Assembly (NCBI GenBank): GCA_035495315.1
Contig: DATJGF010000044.1
Span: 62,001 to 126,000 of the forward strand
Source: DATJGF01 sp035495315
GTDB taxonomy: Bacteria > Verrucomicrobiota > Verrucomicrobiia > Limisphaerales > UBA8199
Length of the DNA stretch: 64,000 bases
Reading direction: 5' to 3'
Shown: positions 17,167-26,021 of the stretch, in pieces
Layout: each line of letters begins with the position of its first letter
Position numbering within the stretch: the first letter of the stretch is position 1
Notes under the pieces: generated by a model
Told to the model about the DNA's origin: nothing
Database searches by the model: none
The model's input: the letters and a program-made list of their open reading frames with translations, nothing else
Program-made: the position numbers and the translations under genes

Positions 17167-18654
17167 CTAACGACGATCGAGCGCGGCACGTTTCTGGTCT
17201 TCCGATGCCCGCCGGAAGTGCCAGGTACCCTCTTTATATTGGGCGAGTACAAGAGGCGCGATGTTGTCCCAGCGGCCATCAAAGCGCATATAGCCGGTTA
17301 CTCCCTGGTATTCATCAAGGCTGGTCATGAGGTCATGGACGCGGTAGCGGTTCGGCCCCGCCTTAGTGATCGCACTAATCAACATTTGGGCCCCGTCATA
17401 ACTGTAGCCAGCGTATATATCCGGTCTGATTCCAAATCGCTTTTGAAAGCGCTGAACAAAGCCTGTCCATGCGGGGTCGTTCTTGTTCGGATCAAAGAAA
17501 TAGGCCGCAGTCACACCTTCGGCCGCCGCGCCTGATAATTTAACAAACTCAGGATCCACCAGGCGGTCGAAACCGAAAAATCCCGCTTTGATACCTGCAG
17601 CCCGCAACTCCCCCGCCAGCGGACCGGTTTCCGTTGGGTTACCCCAGAAAACCACCGCATCGGGGTCCGCCTGTTTCACCACCGCGATCAGTGTGGTGAA
17701 TGCATGCTCGCCATCTTTGAAATTGATCTCCTGCAGGATCGGTCGACCAAGACGACGCACCGCATCGACAAATGGCCGAACGCCAACTCGCCCGGGACGG
17801 TTGTTGGCTCGCAGCACCACGATCCGGCTCAAGTTAAGATCGCGCACGATCAACTCCGCGAGCGCATAACCTTGTTGTCGGTTGTCGGGAAAAACCCGAA
17901 GCAACCATGGGATTTGCGTTTCGGTCAGGGACGGATCCGGGTCCGAACAATTGACCATAAAGGTCTCCAGCTTCAGCGAGGCGCGGAGCGCGACATGGGT
18001 TGCGTCACCATCGATGGTTCCGAGGTACGCGAGCACTTCGTTATCGGCGAACTCTACCGCAATATTGGCCGCGCTGCCCCATTGCGGCGAATCGGCTTTC
18101 TCCAGCAACTCAAACGGCAGTTCACCTGGTTTGCGCGTGGCATTAGCCTCTTCAAACGCCAGAACAGCACCGCGCTTGCTCATCTCACCGCGCGCGGCCT
18201 CCGGCCCGTACGGCGGCGGACTCAGCAGGCCCACTTTTAAACTTTTGAGATCGGATGGAGGCGCATAATCACGGCCCGGGCCGCGGAATGGCAGGCGTGT
18301 CAGCCAATACCTAAAGTAAGGAACGATATTCCGGTAAGGCAGCAACTCAGCAGGGGCGCCTCCGTAATACGGATAATCGCCTTCTTGTGACTGCACCGAC
18401 GCAGTCCCGGGCGCCAGCAGAGGCTCGCTGACGTAGTTCGTGTTCTTATCCTCTTTGTCGCTATATTGGGCCGCGTCGATTGGAAAACAAGTCAGGATGC
18501 TAAACGATACAACGAATGATGGAAGGAGCCACAGCGGGAGAATAGGACTACCTGAATGTGGTTCTTCCTCTCGCCTTCGGAGGGGGGGCCGGGGTGAGGG
18601 GTGCCTTCTTATTGCACGATACCGGTTAACGCAAAAGGCGAGTAAAATCTTCAT
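17167..18654 (-). CDS. Periplasmic binding protein, amino-acid/amide type
   Basis: A 495-residue Peripla_BP_6-type protein. After a hydrophobic export segment (LPLWLLPSFVVSFSILTCFPIDA, about 39-61) and a roughly 90-residue linker, the binding core starts at LKVGLLSPPPYGPEAARGEMSKRGAVLAFEEAN, with ETFMVNCSDPDPSLTE, IVVLRANNRPGRVGVRPF and PDIYAGYSYDGAQMLISAI. Residues 17-31 (RHPSPRPPLRRREEE) come from a family C repeat lying between the first residues and the hydrophobic core. The ATG overlaps the stop of ridA (ATGA), implying coupling. It has no permease partner nearby and is a paralogue of the next gene. Confidence 0.86.
   Translation of the reverse strand: MKILLAFCVNRYRAIRRHPSPRPPLRRREEEPHSGSPILPLWLLPSFVVSFSILTCFPIDAAQYSDKEDKNTNYVSEPLLAPGTASVQSQEGDYPYYGGAPAELLPYRNIVPYFRYWLTRLPFRGPGRDYAPPSDLKSLKVGLLSPPPYGPEAARGEMSKRGAVLAFEEANATRKPGELPFELLEKADSPQWGSAANIAVEFADNEVLAYLGTIDGDATHVALRASLKLETFMVNCSDPDPSLTETQIPWLLRVFPDNRQQGYALAELIVRDLNLSRIVVLRANNRPGRVGVRPFVDAVRRLGRPILQEINFKDGEHAFTTLIAVVKQADPDAVVFWGNPTETGPLAGELRAAGIKAGFFGFDRLVDPEFVKLSGAAAEGVTAAYFFDPNKNDPAWTGFVQRFQKRFGIRPDIYAGYSYDGAQMLISAITKAGPNRYRVHDLMTSLDEYQGVTGYMRFDGRWDNIAPLVLAQYKEGTWHFRRASEDQKRAALDRR
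18562..18606. repeat. REP-like repeat family C, copy in a signal-peptide region
   Basis: A GGGGTGAGGGG-type sequence with the inverted C-rich part typical of the family seen at 45420-45555 and 46890-47125. Here it encodes residues 17-31 of the binding protein on the minus strand, in a different reading frame from the copy in the SNF2 gene. Confidence 0.75.
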
Positions 18655-19238
18655 AATCCTCGGTGCACGATAATTGCCAATGCCTCGATCTCCACCAACA
18701 GGTCACTGCGGCAAATCCGGGCCTGAATGCCCGTGCTTGCGGGATAAGGATCAAGACCCAGCGCGGCAAAGAACTCATTGCGGATTTCATTGAAGGCTTT
18801 GTAGTCGCGCTCGATATCCCTCAGGTAGCAGGTCGTACGCACAATGTCCTGCCAGGTGGCGCCTTCATTTTCCAAAAGCCTGGTAATGTTGTGGTAAGTT
18901 CGCCATAGCTGTGCGCGGAAATCGCCTGGATAGAGCGTCTGGCCTTTGGGGCCGATACTGGCAGTGCCACTAATCAGCAGATGTGTAACCCCTCCCGGCA
19001 GTTCGACGCGCAAGCCTCGCGTAAAAGCGCTGCCATACTCGGAGGCCTCATTAAGGACTTCAGGGGCTTCGATGGCCTTTTTCTTCACCGGCACCCTACC
19101 CTTAGGCAGCCGCTTAATTAGACCCGTTGGTGCCGGCTCGCACGGCGGAAGACCCAGCGCTCGCCTTTCCAACTTCTCCGCATCAGAGTAAGTAACCTTC
19201 GATATTTCAGGTTCCGAGTTGGTAATGATTGCCTTCAT
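18651..19238 (-). CDS. RidA/YjgF/UK114-family protein with N-terminal extension
   Basis: RidA-like proteins hydrolyse reactive enamine/imine intermediates or have other small-molecule roles. The conserved part (about 68-195) has LLISGTASIG, the DFRAQLWRTYHNITRLLENEGATWQDIVRTTCYLRDI segment in pieces, and the terminal ARICRSDLLVEIEALAII with the family's Arg and Glu. At 195 residues it is about 60 longer than usual; the N-terminal extension contains two Cys-free basic patches and no export signal, so it should be cytosolic, unlike its operon neighbours. It begins 4 bases after the propeller gene stop and its stop overlaps the next start codon. Confidence 0.85.
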   Translation of the reverse strand: MKAIITNSEPEISKVTYSDAEKLERRALGLPPCEPAPTGLIKRLPKGRVPVKKKAIEAPEVLNEASEYGSAFTRGLRVELPGGVTHLLISGTASIGPKGQTLYPGDFRAQLWRTYHNITRLLENEGATWQDIVRTTCYLRDIERDYKAFNEIRNEFFAALGLDPYPASTGIQARICRSDLLVEIEALAIIVHRGL

Positions 19239-19242
19239 AAAG

Positions 19243-20517
19243 TCAGTCCTTGTCGTTTTTCTCGAGTACCCTCGCTATGGTCTTTGGGCGCGTCGCAAAA
19301 ATTCCGTGTCCAAGTCCATCCGAGGTGGCGAACCACGCTTCCCGGTCGCTGACCCAAATCCCGAGGACAAAGTCGTTCGGCAAATGACTCGACATTTTGC
19401 GGGTTTCGATAGGCTTGGCCGCGCGAACCAATTGGATCACTCCTTCACCCTTTTCATTAGTGAAACAGTTGACCCAGTCATTTCCGTCGGTGACAGATAC
19501 GCCCCGATCGGTGCCGATCCATGCGACGCGCCCGTGAGCCCAGATGAAATTGACAAAATTTGATAATAGGGGGGATTTCTTTTCCTGCCAGGTGTGCCAG
19601 CGCAAACCGTCATAGCGGGACATGCCGAAGTAGGTCCCTTGCCACAGAACGCCATCCTCCCACGCGATCCAGGATGTAATGTCGTTCACAGGGCCGTCAT
19701 CGGGGACCAGATCAAAATGAAAATCCCGGTCTGGATCACGGTGTTCCTTAAAAATGCCCTTGGAGAACTCGTACTCCAGAATTCCGCCACCCCAGACTCC
19801 AACAAACAAACGGTCTTTTGCTCCTTTGACCGAATAAACCCACGGCTCATGCATTACCGTGTTGTTGTGATCGTAAATGCTCCAGCCTCCGGTCTTCAGA
19901 TTCAACGCTCCGAGACCCGCCGCGGTTGCTACCCACAAGGTCTCCCCAACGATATCAACTCCGTAGACGACATTGTTGGGCAGACCGCTGCCGGTCTGCG
20001 TGTAAGTCGTAATACGACCGGCGCTGTAGCAGTTCAGCCCTCGCATTGTGCCAATCCACATCTCCCCGGTTCGAGTATCCTCAACCATGCACATGACCAT
20101 CGGGTGAGTGAGTCCATCTTCGACCCCGATGCGGCGAAATTTTCCATCTTCGCGCACCACCGCGCCTTTATAGGTGCCGACCCAAAGTCGCCCATCGCTT
20201 GCGGTCAGCACACAGTGCACTTTGTGCGTCGGCATGCCTTCCTTCACGCCGAAATTCTCGAAGCGCTCGATGAGGGGGAAGGGCAAAGGCGCTTCAGCAG
20301 CGGCGGGGAAAGGTTTAAGCATCGCGACTGCAAAAAGGAGTCCCAAGGCCCCGCACGACAGCGTTTTGGACTGCGCCAGTCCTCTGACGCTTTTGAACGC
20401 CGCTGAATTTCTGGACAGCGCCAGAGGACTGGCGCACTCCAAAACCTCGCGGCGCTGCAGCGGCGCAAGGGAAAAGGCGCGATTTGCTCTCATATTGTTT
20501 CCTTTCTTTACGGTCAC
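19243..20517 (-). CDS. Exported two-component-type beta-propeller protein (repeat in signal peptide)
   Basis: A 424-residue protein with repeated blades of the sensor-propeller (Reg_prop) type: VLTASDGRLWVGTYKG, DTRTGEMWIGTMRGLNCYS, VVGETLWVATAAGLG, AWIGTDRGVSVT. Such propellers usually form the periplasmic input domain of hybrid histidine kinases, but no kinase, transmembrane or DNA-binding part follows here. Residues 25-53 are encoded by palindromic repeat family A, placed between the basic start (MRANRAFSLAPLQRR) and the hydrophobic core (CGALGLLFAVAMLKPFPAAAEA) of the signal peptide. The start overlaps the stop of the cytochrome gene (ATGA). Confidence 0.85.
   Translation of the reverse strand: MTVKKGNNMRANRAFSLAPLQRREVLECASPLALSRNSAAFKSVRGLAQSKTLSCGALGLLFAVAMLKPFPAAAEAPLPFPLIERFENFGVKEGMPTHKVHCVLTASDGRLWVGTYKGAVVREDGKFRRIGVEDGLTHPMVMCMVEDTRTGEMWIGTMRGLNCYSAGRITTYTQTGSGLPNNVVYGVDIVGETLWVATAAGLGALNLKTGGWSIYDHNNTVMHEPWVYSVKGAKDRLFVGVWGGGILEYEFSKGIFKEHRDPDRDFHFDLVPDDGPVNDITSWIAWEDGVLWQGTYFGMSRYDGLRWHTWQEKKSPLLSNFVNFIWAHGRVAWIGTDRGVSVTDGNDWVNCFTNEKGEGVIQLVRAAKPIETRKMSSHLPNDFVLGIWVSDREAWFATSDGLGHGIFATRPKTIARVLEKNDKD
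20363..20445. repeat. Inverted repeat family A, copy inside a signal-peptide region
   Basis: Left arm from 20363 and right arm ending at 20445 are reverse complements over 29 positions with two mismatches. The arm sequence matches the intergenic copy at 5524-5605. Because it is palindromic it encodes a similar peptide on both strands (ECASPL...RGLAQSKT); here it is read on the minus strand in frame. Confidence 0.93.
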
Positions 20518-22475
20518 AGCGTTTTCAGAAACTCGATCAGATCATTCAGTTGAATTTTGTTCATGTAACTGCTGACACCATGCAGGTCATTGGTGTTGTA
20601 AAGGGTCCAGAGTTCTTCCAGGGATTGAGCGCGGCCGTCGTGTAGATAAGGAGCCGAGGCGGCAATGCCTAGAAGATGCGGCGTATCAAACGACTTGGTC
20701 GTGTCGCTGGGACCCTTGGTACCCACATTGAAGGAAGTCCGCACGGTATACAGAGGCGGCCGATGGCAGGTGTCGCAGCGACGCTCGCGCGGAATCACTT
20801 TCCCCTCCGGCGTGTGCGTCGCAAAGAAAATCGCACGGCCTCGTTCTTGCGATGGGTTGAGTTTGCCGCCAGTCATTTGAACTCCACGCGATGGCGGCCG
20901 CGAATTGATGAACGCAGTCAGATCGCGCAGTGCTTTTGGGGGAAATGGATCGGTTCGCATCAGGACCTTGGCGAATCGAGGACCGCACTGGACTTCGAGG
21001 CTTGGGTTTTTTCCGTTCCACTTGAAGGGGCCCGTTCCGGCGACTCCCATGAGGCTCCGGTTGTCGAGCAGATTGTCGCCGATGCCATCGCCATCAAAAT
21101 CATAGCTGAGGCCATCGACATGGCCGTCGGGATGGCATGACCGGCAAGAAAACTGGTGTTGAAAGGTATAGGCGGCACTGGTGAAGACCCTTTCTCCGCG
21201 GCGAATAGGGTCGTCCAAGCCTTCGTCACCGATTTGGATCCTGCCGAGCGTTCTCAGACTTCGCGTATCGACCACCAACACGCTGTCTGCCAAACGCTCC
21301 GCCACGAACAGCGTCTGACCGTCCGGACTCAGCGCGAGTTGACGCGGATTGCGTTTAGTCCGAATTCGACCAAGCACGTATTCGCTCGAGAGCGACAGAT
21401 CATAGATGGCATCGCTCCTGGCCGCCGGAGTGGCTGTCTCCAACCAACGCTCCACGCGGTCTAGATCCACCACCGAGACCACATCTGCTCCACCCGAAGC
21501 TATGTAGGCACGTTTGCCGTGAGAATCGACAATGATCCCGGACGGATCGGCAAAGTAATCGTTAGCCTCATCCAAAGGCATTTGAATTATGCCGCCATGC
21601 TTCAGATCGGTGATGGCCAGGCCGCTTGACATCACCCAGCCATGAGCCACCTGCGTTATCGGCACAAGGTTGCGGACCTTGACCAGGGGATTCAGCGCCC
21701 ACGCACGCGAGGGCACGACACAAATGCCTTCCGATAGATGCGCTGATTCGAGGCTCTCGCGCCGGATCGCTCGCGCCGCTACCGCATCGACAATGGTCAC
21801 TTCAGAGGACGGCACCGATTTCAACGAAGACAGTCCCACCATGCGATTGGCGACCAAGGCGCGTGCCCCATCAGCAGTTGCTGTCACCGCATAGGGCTCG
21901 CGCCCGGCTGCCACACGACTGATCTCCTGCAAAGGAAAAGCCGCTAGAACCGAAATATCGTCAGATATTGAGTTGGCCACCACCAGGCGAGAACCGACGC
22001 TGGTTGAGCAAAACGCAATTCCCAACGGGCCGGCGCCGACAGCAATTGAGCCCACCTCGCGAAACGTGGTGGTATCGAGGGCGATCACCCTGTCCCCGCC
22101 TCGGCAAGTTACAAACAAGTTTGTGCCGGCGGGATCAAGAGCGAGACCGAACGGTGCACCGCTGACTTTTACTGTCCGTTTCACCTTTCGAGTGACGACA
22201 TCGGCCTGCACCACTTCATCGCGATCATCCAAGGCAAGCCAAACTTTACTGCCGTCAGGCGACACCACGATCCCGGCGGGGGAAGCATGATGCGGTCTGG
22301 GTTTGGCCCACGCGAGGCGGTTGGTTGACACCAAATGGCAGTTGAAGCAACTCATGCCGGAAACATCCTGATGAAAAGACTTAAGTCGCATATGCGCTTT
22401 GGCTCCCTCATGCACTGCGTACATGAAACCAATCACTGCCACCGCCGGCATGAGCAGAAGAAGTCGAATTCTCAT
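20514..22475 (-). CDS. Three-heme c-type cytochrome with YVTN beta-propeller
   Basis: A 653-residue exported protein. An N-terminal hydrophobic segment (about 4-20) is followed by one heme site CFNCH (43-47), a YVTN-type propeller (about 60-415; repeated ALDPAGTNLFV and ALSPDGQTLFVAER blades), then a di-heme peroxidase-like region with CRSCH (444-448) and CDTCH (567-571) and the late PHLLGIAASAPYLHDGRAQSLEEL typical of MauG/cytochrome c peroxidase-type proteins. It could pass electrons in the periplasm or carry peroxidase-like activity; distal ligands cannot be assigned with certainty. It begins 4 bases after the HzsA-like gene stop, within the operon. Confidence 0.9.
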   Translation of the reverse strand: MRIRLLLLMPAVAVIGFMYAVHEGAKAHMRLKSFHQDVSGMSCFNCHLVSTNRLAWAKPRPHHASPAGIVVSPDGSKVWLALDDRDEVVQADVVTRKVKRTVKVSGAPFGLALDPAGTNLFVTCRGGDRVIALDTTTFREVGSIAVGAGPLGIAFCSTSVGSRLVVANSISDDISVLAAFPLQEISRVAAGREPYAVTATADGARALVANRMVGLSSLKSVPSSEVTIVDAVAARAIRRESLESAHLSEGICVVPSRAWALNPLVKVRNLVPITQVAHGWVMSSGLAITDLKHGGIIQMPLDEANDYFADPSGIIVDSHGKRAYIASGGADVVSVVDLDRVERWLETATPAARSDAIYDLSLSSEYVLGRIRTKRNPRQLALSPDGQTLFVAERLADSVLVVDTRSLRTLGRIQIGDEGLDDPIRRGERVFTSAAYTFQHQFSCRSCHPDGHVDGLSYDFDGDGIGDNLLDNRSLMGVAGTGPFKWNGKNPSLEVQCGPRFAKVLMRTDPFPPKALRDLTAFINSRPPSRGVQMTGGKLNPSQERGRAIFFATHTPEGKVIPRERRCDTCHRPPLYTVRTSFNVGTKGPSDTTKSFDTPHLLGIAASAPYLHDGRAQSLEELWTLYNTNDLHGVSSYMNKIQLNDLIEFLKTL

Positions 22476-22479
22476 CAGG

Positions 22480-24042
22480 TCACCGTTTGGCCTGTGTCAG
22501 GCTGGGTGTATCCAGCGTGAACCGTGGTACCGGCGCACGGACCGCTAAAGGACGATGATTGCTTGGTGCATGGTTAGGAGGTTCGTGACAACCGATGCAG
22601 GCACGATTTTCTCCTGGGCGCACCCAGATCATCGGCGCCACTCGTCGCAACAAGTGCCCTTGGTCATCGAGGGCTTCCAAGCCCAGGGGCATATCCGCCG
22701 GCACCTCCGCCATAAATGAGCCATCGGTCTGCACCGGCACTTCTCCCAACACGCGACTCTTGCCCGGCGCAGGCTCTGCCACCACGCGAACACGAGTTGC
22801 CCGGCTCTCTGATTGCTTTGCCTCATACGACGTGTAGTTCACGTTCAGACAAAGGATTTCTCCGGTGGATTTTGTTGTATCAACCGTTGAAAGCCGGCCC
22901 ATCGGTTGCGAATGGGCGCTGATTTTGATCACCTCGAAACTGTCCCAGGCTGGATCGGTAAAGAGTGCCTGGCTCAGGTCTGTCTTGTCCAGGTCTATCG
23001 CGTAAACGGCCAACAACGGTCTCGACCCGGCTCCTGTCCCTGTGGCTGCGCTCACGACCAATCCGTGCTCGTCTCCCCGTTCGACTGACCCGACACGGTC
23101 ACAATCAACAATGGATAAACGTTCCGGAGCCGCAAACGGTCGTGCACATCGGATGAATTCAATTCCATTGGCATCACACCCGAAAACCGACTGCGAAACG
23201 AGATAGAGAATGCGCGTGCCATCAACCTGCCTGGGCCGACGTATCGTGCCCGGCCGATCTTCAGGCCGAGAAAACTCGCTGATCTCAGTCCCATCGTTAT
23301 TAATTGTATACAACCCACAGGTCACGGTTCCCTTGTTCGTCTGGCGGGTTCCGACAAAAAGAATCCGGCCGTCCTCGAGCACGGTGGGATCAGAAACGCT
23401 GACGGACGTAAAGGTAAGCGCTTTTGGCTGCTCACCGGGACCCTGTGAATAGAGGACACCCGTTGGTGTGTCACCAGTTTTCGCCACGGGCGAGATAAAC
23501 AATAGACGTCCGTCTGGAAGCAGGGCCGGGTTCGCAGCGCCACCAGGCATTATCGTGAGCGGGCGCGGCTGTCGTGCGCCCAATTCGGTCTCGTAGATTT
23601 GCCATTCACTTGAGGACGTCGCCTTGGCGCAGAACAATACGCGCTTGCCATCACAAGTGACCTGCGGATCGCCCGCTGAGAAAAGGCCGCCGGAGAGCAC
23701 CTGCAAGCGCTTGAACTCAGAATCGGCGAGGATGACTCGAGACCCGGCGGGATAACGGAGGTCCAACAAGTCAACCGCAGCCGCCGGGTTGCCCTTGCTG
23801 GCGGGCGATTGGGTAAAGACGAAACCGGGATGAAGCACAGAGGATGAACAATCGAGGACTGAAACCAAGAGGCACGTGGCAAACCCTATGCGTAGAAGAC
23901 GCAGCACACGAGTTGGGATGTTGCGTCGCAACAAACAAATCCCCTGGTAGTCCATGCATCGCGGTAAGTTCCGCCCTGCTCTGTTCATGCGGCATGCCCT
24001 CGGAGTCTCAAGAGTGTTTACCGTTTTCGCCAAGGGGCTCAC
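22480..24042 (-). CDS. HzsA-like propeller protein with C-terminal heme motif
   Basis: A 520-residue exported protein with TolB/HzsA-like propeller repeats (GDPQVTCDGKRVLFCAK, NPALLPDGRLLFIS, DPTVLEDGRILFVG) and a C-terminal part, GSFMAEVPADMPL...WVRPGENRACIGCHE, carrying one heme site (C482, C485, H486). The segment before the heme resembles the conserved region of hydrazine-synthase alpha-subunit-related proteins common in Verrucomicrobia; hydrazine synthesis itself is not implied. The first export segment is around residues 48-66 (IGFATCLLVSVLDC), so the real start may be the ATG at about 23955 (MDYQGICLL). It overlaps the upstream CRTAC1 gene in a different frame. Confidence 0.8.
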   Translation of the reverse strand: MSPLAKTVNTLETPRACRMNRAGRNLPRCMDYQGICLLRRNIPTRVLRLLRIGFATCLLVSVLDCSSSVLHPGFVFTQSPASKGNPAAAVDLLDLRYPAGSRVILADSEFKRLQVLSGGLFSAGDPQVTCDGKRVLFCAKATSSSEWQIYETELGARQPRPLTIMPGGAANPALLPDGRLLFISPVAKTGDTPTGVLYSQGPGEQPKALTFTSVSVSDPTVLEDGRILFVGTRQTNKGTVTCGLYTINNDGTEISEFSRPEDRPGTIRRPRQVDGTRILYLVSQSVFGCDANGIEFIRCARPFAAPERLSIVDCDRVGSVERGDEHGLVVSAATGTGAGSRPLLAVYAIDLDKTDLSQALFTDPAWDSFEVIKISAHSQPMGRLSTVDTTKSTGEILCLNVNYTSYEAKQSESRATRVRVVAEPAPGKSRVLGEVPVQTDGSFMAEVPADMPLGLEALDDQGHLLRRVAPMIWVRPGENRACIGCHEPPNHAPSNHRPLAVRAPVPRFTLDTPSLTQAKR

Positions 24043-25747
24043 GCACCTTTAAGATTTGATCCACTTTGACGTTCTCCAGCACTTCAGTTTGCCGGCTGGG
24101 CCAATGGATCTCCACGCGTTCGATGGTCTTGGCGGCGCCCAACCCAAAGTGCAAACGTCGATCGCTCTGGGTTAGGAATCCAAATGGACAGCGCGACTCT
24201 GCAATATAGCTCTTGCCACCTGCCGAAACCTTCACCTTGGCGCCGAACCCGTCGCGGTTGCTCTTGGTTCCCTCCAAATCCAAGGTGAGCCAGTGATTCG
24301 CGGAGCGATCGCGATTATGCAGTAGAAAAGGCCTATCCGCGATGGTGGTTATCAGCAAGTCGATGCGGCCATCGTTGTCATAATCGACCGCCGCACATCC
24401 GCGTGCTCGAATTTTGGTTCTAAAAAATGCGCCGCCTTTTTCGACCGCATCGCTGTAGCCGCCTTCGCCCGAATTTTGCAGCAGCAGACTCTCCCAACCG
24501 ACCAGGTAATGGGGGTCGCCGTTGGCGATGCAAATATCGAGATGACCATCATTGTCAAAATCGATGAAACATCCTCCCCAGCCTACAAATTGCGCCGTTA
24601 AACCTCCGAGGCCTGAAGCCATCATGCGGTCGTCGTAAACGCCCTTGGCTGTACCCATGTAGAGCGAGCCGTAACCGAAACGCGTCACCAAAATGTCTTC
24701 CAGGCCGTCACCATTGCAGTCGCCAATGGTTGCCGCCATGGAACCGGCCGCCTCGCCCATCGCATTGAAAGCAACCCCAGCCTCGGGGGCAACATCTCGG
24801 AAATGACCTTTCCCGTCATTGACTAACAAAACGTTGGGGGTGCCATCGTTCGAAATGTAAAGATCGGCCGCGCCATCGTCATTATAATCAAAGACCGCTA
24901 CGGACATCGCTCGATGGCCGGCGATCCTGATGCCGGAGGAATCGCTTACGTCCTCGAAGGTGCCGTTGCCGCGATTGCGATAGAGTTTGTTGAATTGCGG
25001 TTTGTAAGCCAGCGGGCCCGGATATGCATCCGGGTTGAAATAGAGTTGGTACTTCGGATCGAACGTCAGGTAATTGGCCACAAACAAATCCAGATAACCG
25101 TCGTTGTCCGCATCGAAGAAAACCGCCCCGATGGCCGTGCCACCGCTGTCGGCAACCCCCGCCTTTTCGGTAACATCCTCGAAGGTGCCGTCGCCCCGGT
25201 TGTGATAAAGGTGACAACCACCTACTCCGGTGACGAAAAGATCGATGTGGCCATCATTGTCGTAGTCAGCGGCAACTGCCGCAGTACAGTATCCGATTCC
25301 TGCCAGTCCGGCCTTTCGCGTCACGTCTTCAAACGTCCCATCGCCGCGGTTACGATAGAGCCGATTGGGCTGCCGAACCGTTCCAGACGCGTGGTGAGTA
25401 ACTCCTTCAAGGGGACCGGAATTCACCAAGTATAAATCCATCAAACCATCGCCGTCGAAATCCAGCCATGCGCCACCTGCTCCGTTCGATTCCAAAATGT
25501 TTGCAATCTTTGTGTCACAGAACTGGTGTACGTAAGTGATGCCCGCCTTTGTGGTGACATCCTCGAACAAGTCTTGAGCGCCAGCCGTAATTTGCGGCGT
25601 CACACTTGCCGCGTCGGCCTGACGCGCGGCAGCCGGGGGCGATTGCTTGCCGCATCCATTTGGAAACATCACCAGAAGAGATAACAAAAAAACCCACATC
25701 ACCTCGTAACAGCGGCGGAGAGAAAAGAAAGGCCGGCCGAATTTCAT
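24008..25747 (-). CDS. CRTAC1-family protein with ASPIC/UnbV domain
   Basis: A 579-residue exported protein heading the seven-gene operon. The N-terminal hydrophobic stretch (MWVFLLSLLVMFPNGCGK) ends in a Cys that could be lipidated, though the lipobox is weak. It then has at least six FG-GAP/VCBS calcium loops (DFDGDGLMDLYLVN, DYDNDGHIDLFV, DADNDGYLDLFVAN, DYNDDGAADLYISN, DCNGDGLEDIL, DFDNDGHLDICI), and ends with ASPIC/UnbV (GFGAKVKVSAGGKSY, RLHFGLGAAKTIERVEIHWPS). Its position ahead of c-type cytochrome genes parallels the other CRTAC1 gene at 38.2-40.0 kb. Confidence 0.9.
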   Translation of the reverse strand: MKFGRPFFSLRRCYEVMWVFLLSLLVMFPNGCGKQSPPAAARQADAASVTPQITAGAQDLFEDVTTKAGITYVHQFCDTKIANILESNGAGGAWLDFDGDGLMDLYLVNSGPLEGVTHHASGTVRQPNRLYRNRGDGTFEDVTRKAGLAGIGYCTAAVAADYDNDGHIDLFVTGVGGCHLYHNRGDGTFEDVTEKAGVADSGGTAIGAVFFDADNDGYLDLFVANYLTFDPKYQLYFNPDAYPGPLAYKPQFNKLYRNRGNGTFEDVSDSSGIRIAGHRAMSVAVFDYNDDGAADLYISNDGTPNVLLVNDGKGHFRDVAPEAGVAFNAMGEAAGSMAATIGDCNGDGLEDILVTRFGYGSLYMGTAKGVYDDRMMASGLGGLTAQFVGWGGCFIDFDNDGHLDICIANGDPHYLVGWESLLLQNSGEGGYSDAVEKGGAFFRTKIRARGCAAVDYDNDGRIDLLITTIADRPFLLHNRDRSANHWLTLDLEGTKSNRDGFGAKVKVSAGGKSYIAESRCPFGFLTQSDRRLHFGLGAAKTIERVEIHWPSRQTEVLENVKVDQILKVREPLGENGKHS

Positions 25748-26021
25748 AGCGAAACAGGCTCACAACACCTTGTCGCGATGTCTGAATTCATGGTTTCGGT
25801 TTGCGGTCATTGTTCATTAACGACGTGGCTCTCCGCTCTCCATTTGTTGTGCTTTCCTACACATTTATTGAATTGTCGGCGCTTCCGCATGAGAACCACT
25901 ATTGGCTTGGCTCCCGTCAACGACTGGAATTAAACTATACCCAGATGGACAAACCGGTCCTGACTTGCGCGGACGCAAACCTCGCGCCCCCGGTCGAGTA
26001 GTTGGTGAAGATCACTTTAAA
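25748..26021. promoter_or_regulatory. Divergent region upstream of the seven-gene operon
   Basis: These 274 bases separate the minus-strand operon (from 25747) and the LytTR regulator gene (from 26022) and should contain both promoters. I could not pick out a secure -35/-10 pair or a LytTR direct repeat by eye. Confidence 0.4.

Noticed and set aside
22480..24042. Hydrazine synthase (anammox) function for the HzsA-like protein
   Set aside because: Only a general propeller/one-heme resemblance; hzsB/C and other anammox genes are absent.
25902..26021. 40-residue extension of the first LytTR regulator
   Set aside because: The receiver domain starts directly at the ATG at 26022; the extension has no similarity to anything recognisable.
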